The notes under the pieces: model-generated
What the model was told of the DNA's origin: nothing
Databases searched by the model: none
Seen by the model: the letters and a program-made list of their open reading frames with translations, nothing else
Translations under genes and position numbers: made by a program
In this document: positions 22,696 to 24,623 of the stretch, one piece after another
How the letters are laid out: every line of letters starts with the position of its first letter
How positions within the stretch are numbered: the stretch's first letter is position 1
Assembly: GCA_900553525.1 (NCBI GenBank)
Contig: USDZ01000007.1
Coordinates: 1-24,623 of the forward strand
Direction: 5' to 3'
DNA from: an uncultured Oscillospiraceae bacterium
Lineage (GTDB): Bacteria; Bacillota; Clostridia; Oscillospirales; Acutalibacteraceae
Length of the DNA stretch: 24,623 nucleotides

Positions 22696-23982
22696 TCAGG
22701 AATTCTTTTCCGCTATTTTTTCAAAATTTTCGGGCTTGCAGGCTTTGATGGCACGGTCGACGTAGGAAACCTCCAAGGTCTTCATATAATCGGTGACTTC
22801 TTTATTGTACTCCTCATACTTTGCGCCGTAGATGATGTCGCTGCGTTTCTCCTCAAAATAATTCTGTCCGTCCGCCCGATCCTGTTCTGGATCCATGCGG
22901 TAGATCAACGCGATTGTATCGGTGGAGCCGCCCTTTTTGTATTCCTGAATGGAGGCGGTACCGATCTCGACTTTTTTGACCGCATTGGTAAAGTCCTCGT
23001 CTCCATAGACATTCGCGTCGATATCCATACGGTTGGGATCGGTGGTGGATTCCGTGCCGTCCTCGTCTTCTCCGTCGCCGGTATCATCGGTGTCAGTCGC
23101 CGCCGTGGTCCCCTCGGACGCCGTGGTCTCCGGCGCGGTGGTCTCGTTCGACGGGGCGGTGGTATCGCTGGAATCGGCGGACGTATCGTCGGGATTGGAG
23201 GATGTATCGCTCGAATCTGAAGAGGTACCGTCCGTTTCGTCCGCGGGAGCGTCATCCTCTTCCTTCATCTCAATTATGGTATCAAAATTCTCGCTGGTCA
23301 TACCGAGTTTTTCGAATTCAGCCAAATATTTATCAAGACGGTCGCGGTAATCTTGAATCTCTTCGTCCTCGAGCGGTTGGTTCGAACTGTCAACAAGTTG
23401 GAATTCAATGATTTTGTAACTGAGGAAATTCTCATCGAAATATTGACGGATTTCCTCTTCGGACATCGGATTGATGCCGTCTTTGTCATAGGTACCGTAG
23501 AACAGGGACCAGTCGTTGACCTGGGTAGCCTTCAGCATTTTGGCGAAGCTCTCGTCGCTGATCCCATAGGGTAAATAAGCATTGGGTTCGATACCATCCA
23601 AAATTTCTTCCACTTCGGCGAGCATGTCTTCGTCGAGAGGGATGTTTTTCTGATCCAGCAGATTCTCCAAAGCTTTCTGCCGGATGATGGTATCCTGGGC
23701 CGTCCGTTTGATATACTCGGCGGTCGAGAGTTGTTCCGCGTCGTCTCCTTCTCCATATGGGATGGTCTGTTCCCACGGATCCATGCCGTACATCTGATAC
23801 ATGGCCATATTCTGTGCCAAGGCATAATATACGTTGTACAGATAGGCGAGATATTCGCCTGTAGTATATGATTTGCCGTCCACCGTCATGGCGTATTCCG
23901 GCGTGGAACAGCCGGTCAACGTCATGGAAAATGCGAAACACGCCGCGATGACAGCGCAGGCCATGCTTTTGATCTTCCTCAT
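22696..23982 (-). CDS. PrsA/SurA-like lipoprotein with low-complexity insert
   Basis: A 428-residue exported lipoprotein with a signal peptide and lipobox LTGC (Cys25). The N-terminal part (about 27-190) is helical and acidic, like the SurA/PrsA chaperone domain. A parvulin-like region (YKIIEFQLVD... and ...VEIGTASIQEYKKGGSTDTIALIYRMD) is split by an about 77-residue Thr/Ser/Asp/Glu-rich insert (241-317). Canonical parvulin active-site residues are not recognised, so it may be a foldase without isomerase activity. Such proteins help secreted proteins fold outside the membrane. The ATG at 23982 follows GGAGG at 8 nt; the frame is open 69 nt further but without a signal. It has a strong promoter and terminator and stands alone. 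Confidence 0.8.
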   Translation of the reverse strand: MRKIKSMACAVIAACFAFSMTLTGCSTPEYAMTVDGKSYTTGEYLAYLYNVYYALAQNMAMYQMYGMDPWEQTIPYGEGDDAEQLSTAEYIKRTAQDTIIRQKALENLLDQKNIPLDEDMLAEVEEILDGIEPNAYLPYGISDESFAKMLKATQVNDWSLFYGTYDKDGINPMSEEEIRQYFDENFLSYKIIEFQLVDSSNQPLEDEEIQDYRDRLDKYLAEFEKLGMTSENFDTIIEMKEEDDAPADETDGTSSDSSDTSSNPDDTSADSSDTTAPSNETTAPETTASEGTTAATDTDDTGDGEDEDGTESTTDPNRMDIDANVYGDEDFTNAVKKVEIGTASIQEYKKGGSTDTIALIYRMDPEQDRADGQNYFEEKRSDIIYGAKYEEYNKEVTDYMKTLEVSYVDRAIKACKPENFEKIAEKNS

Positions 23983-24021
23983 AGAAAGTACCTCCAATCG
24001 ATGTAGCCGCACGATTCCTAT

Positions 24022-24050
24022 ATTATACAGGAAGGTTTCAGATTTGTCCA
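24022..24050 (-). promoter_or_regulatory. Strong promoter of the PrsA/SurA-like gene
   Basis: On the minus strand TGGACA (24045-24050), a 17-bp spacer and a perfect TATAAT (24022-24027) lie about 40 bp before the start. Confidence 0.8.
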
Positions 24051-24197
24051 CTGCTTTTCCCGTTGAAAATTTTGCAGAATTTTGTGGATGGCCTTGTAGC
24101 CGCTCGTTTTAAAATTTATTCTGGCAAATGTACCGAATTCTCACAGCGCCTGATCCCAACTTTTTCCTGGTCTCTACTGGTGTTTTCCTCAAGGTTG

Positions 24198-24206
24198 TGG
24201 TATACT
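24198..24206 (+). promoter_or_regulatory. Extended -10 promoter of the transketolase gene
   Basis: TGG-TATACT (-10 at 24201-24206 with the TG extension) lies about 70 bp before the transketolase start. No good -35 is seen, which is common for extended -10 promoters. Confidence 0.5.
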
Positions 24207-24275
24207 ACACTTGTATGCTGTGTTTGGCCGGGGCGGCGGGAGAGCCACCACGGTCGGGAAAGGATGGGTAAACGG

Positions 24276-24623
24276 ATGGATGTTTCAGAAAAGAAACGGC
24301 TGACGGCGGCAGCGATCCGGATCCGCATGGATGTGATCGAAGGCACTTTTCACGCGAAAAGCGGGCATCCCGGCGGCTCCCTGTCGGTAGCGGATACGCT
24401 GGCGTATCTCTACTTTTCGGAACTGCGCGTGGATCCTTCGCGTCCCAAGTGGGAAGGGCGGGACCGGCTTATCCTCTCAAAAGGCCACTGTGCGCCGGCG
24501 CTTTACGGTGCGCTGGCTCTCAAGGGGTTCTTCCCGGAGGAAGAAGTTAAAAAGCTGCGCAAAACGGGAGCTATGCTTCAGGGGCATCCCGATATGAAGG
24601 GCACCCCCGGTGTGGATATGTCC
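24276..24623 (+). CDS. Transketolase, N-terminal subunit (5' part, runs off the window)
   Basis: The first 116 residues of a thiamine-diphosphate-dependent transketolase subunit; the gene continues past the window end. It shows the ThDP-binding N-terminal core: KSGHPGGSLSVADTLAYLYF, the DRLILSKGHCAPALYGAL block and QGHPDMKGTPGVDMS. In many Clostridia the enzyme is split into N- and C-terminal subunits encoded side by side, and the short N-terminus here fits the N-terminal subunit, though a full-length enzyme cannot be excluded. The ATG at 24276 lies 12 nt after GGGAAAGG; an in-frame ATG at 24264 sits directly at that site and is less likely. Confidence 0.88.
   Translation, partial: MDVSEKKRLTAAAIRIRMDVIEGTFHAKSGHPGGSLSVADTLAYLYFSELRVDPSRPKWEGRDRLILSKGHCAPALYGALALKGFFPEEEVKKLRKTGAMLQGHPDMKGTPGVDMS

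Noticed and set aside
23033..23350. Valine/serine-rich plus-strand frame that resembles a low-complexity surface protein
   Set aside because: It is antisense to the Ser/Thr/Asp-rich insert of the lipoprotein gene; complementing such codons gives long Val/Ser runs, and no start signal is present.
1..24623. CRISPR arrays, insertion sequences, prophage genes and integrases
   Set aside because: No regularly spaced direct repeats, transposase-like or recombinase-like proteins, or terminal inverted repeats were seen on either strand.

Overview
The window looks like chromosomal DNA of a spore-forming Firmicute of the class Clostridia, perhaps an Oscillospirales/Ruminococcaceae-type gut bacterium. 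The evidence is moderately GC-rich genes with strong AGGAGG ribosome binding sites, vegetative promoters of the TTGACA-17-TATAAT type, sporulation-type genes (a BofC-like forespore protein, YtvI, a DacF-type carboxypeptidase), a UPF0735 ACT protein and TG-E small membrane proteins. The taxon is inferred; no marker gene was searched.

Layout. 1-184 is the 3' end of a 23S rRNA gene, with no 5S rRNA before its terminator. It converges on purB (509-1939, minus). A small membrane protein gene (2159-2419, plus) follows, and lies entirely antisense to the 3' end of an aromatic-acid-exporter-type membrane protein gene (2164-2967, minus). Two translationally coupled ABC exporter half-transporters fill 3184-6872. 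They converge on a minus-strand pair: a BofC-like protein behind a close sigma-G-type promoter match, then an FAD oxidoreductase fused to a Rieske domain. Next come a bifunctional class A PBP (9260-11554) and a convergent YtvI-family permease. 13014-16920 is an aspartate-family operon: UPF0735 ACT protein, homoserine dehydrogenase, homoserine kinase and aspartokinase. hemW and a D-Ala-D-Ala carboxypeptidase follow, then a tRNA-Gly(GCC) gene on the minus strand.

19930-22539 stands out. It is a visibly AT-richer block of three co-directional minus-strand genes: a YafY/WYL-type regulator, a protein with two copies of an identically spaced ten-cysteine module (DUF3795-like), and an AlkZ/YcaQ-like winged-helix protein one nucleotide downstream of it. 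A promoter carrying a perfect 8+8 bp dyad separates the regulator from the other two. This is the best candidate for an undescribed system, plausibly a WYL-controlled DNA-repair or stress module. The window ends with a PrsA/SurA-like lipoprotein carrying a long low-complexity insert, and the 5' part of a split transketolase N-terminal subunit gene that runs off the end.

Gene ends are often closed by long palindromic hairpins that can serve both strands (455-484, 6899-6939, 11561-11590, 19683-19723). Several starts given here are internal to the longest open frame because a strong ribosome binding site, a signal peptide or the family N-terminus supports them.
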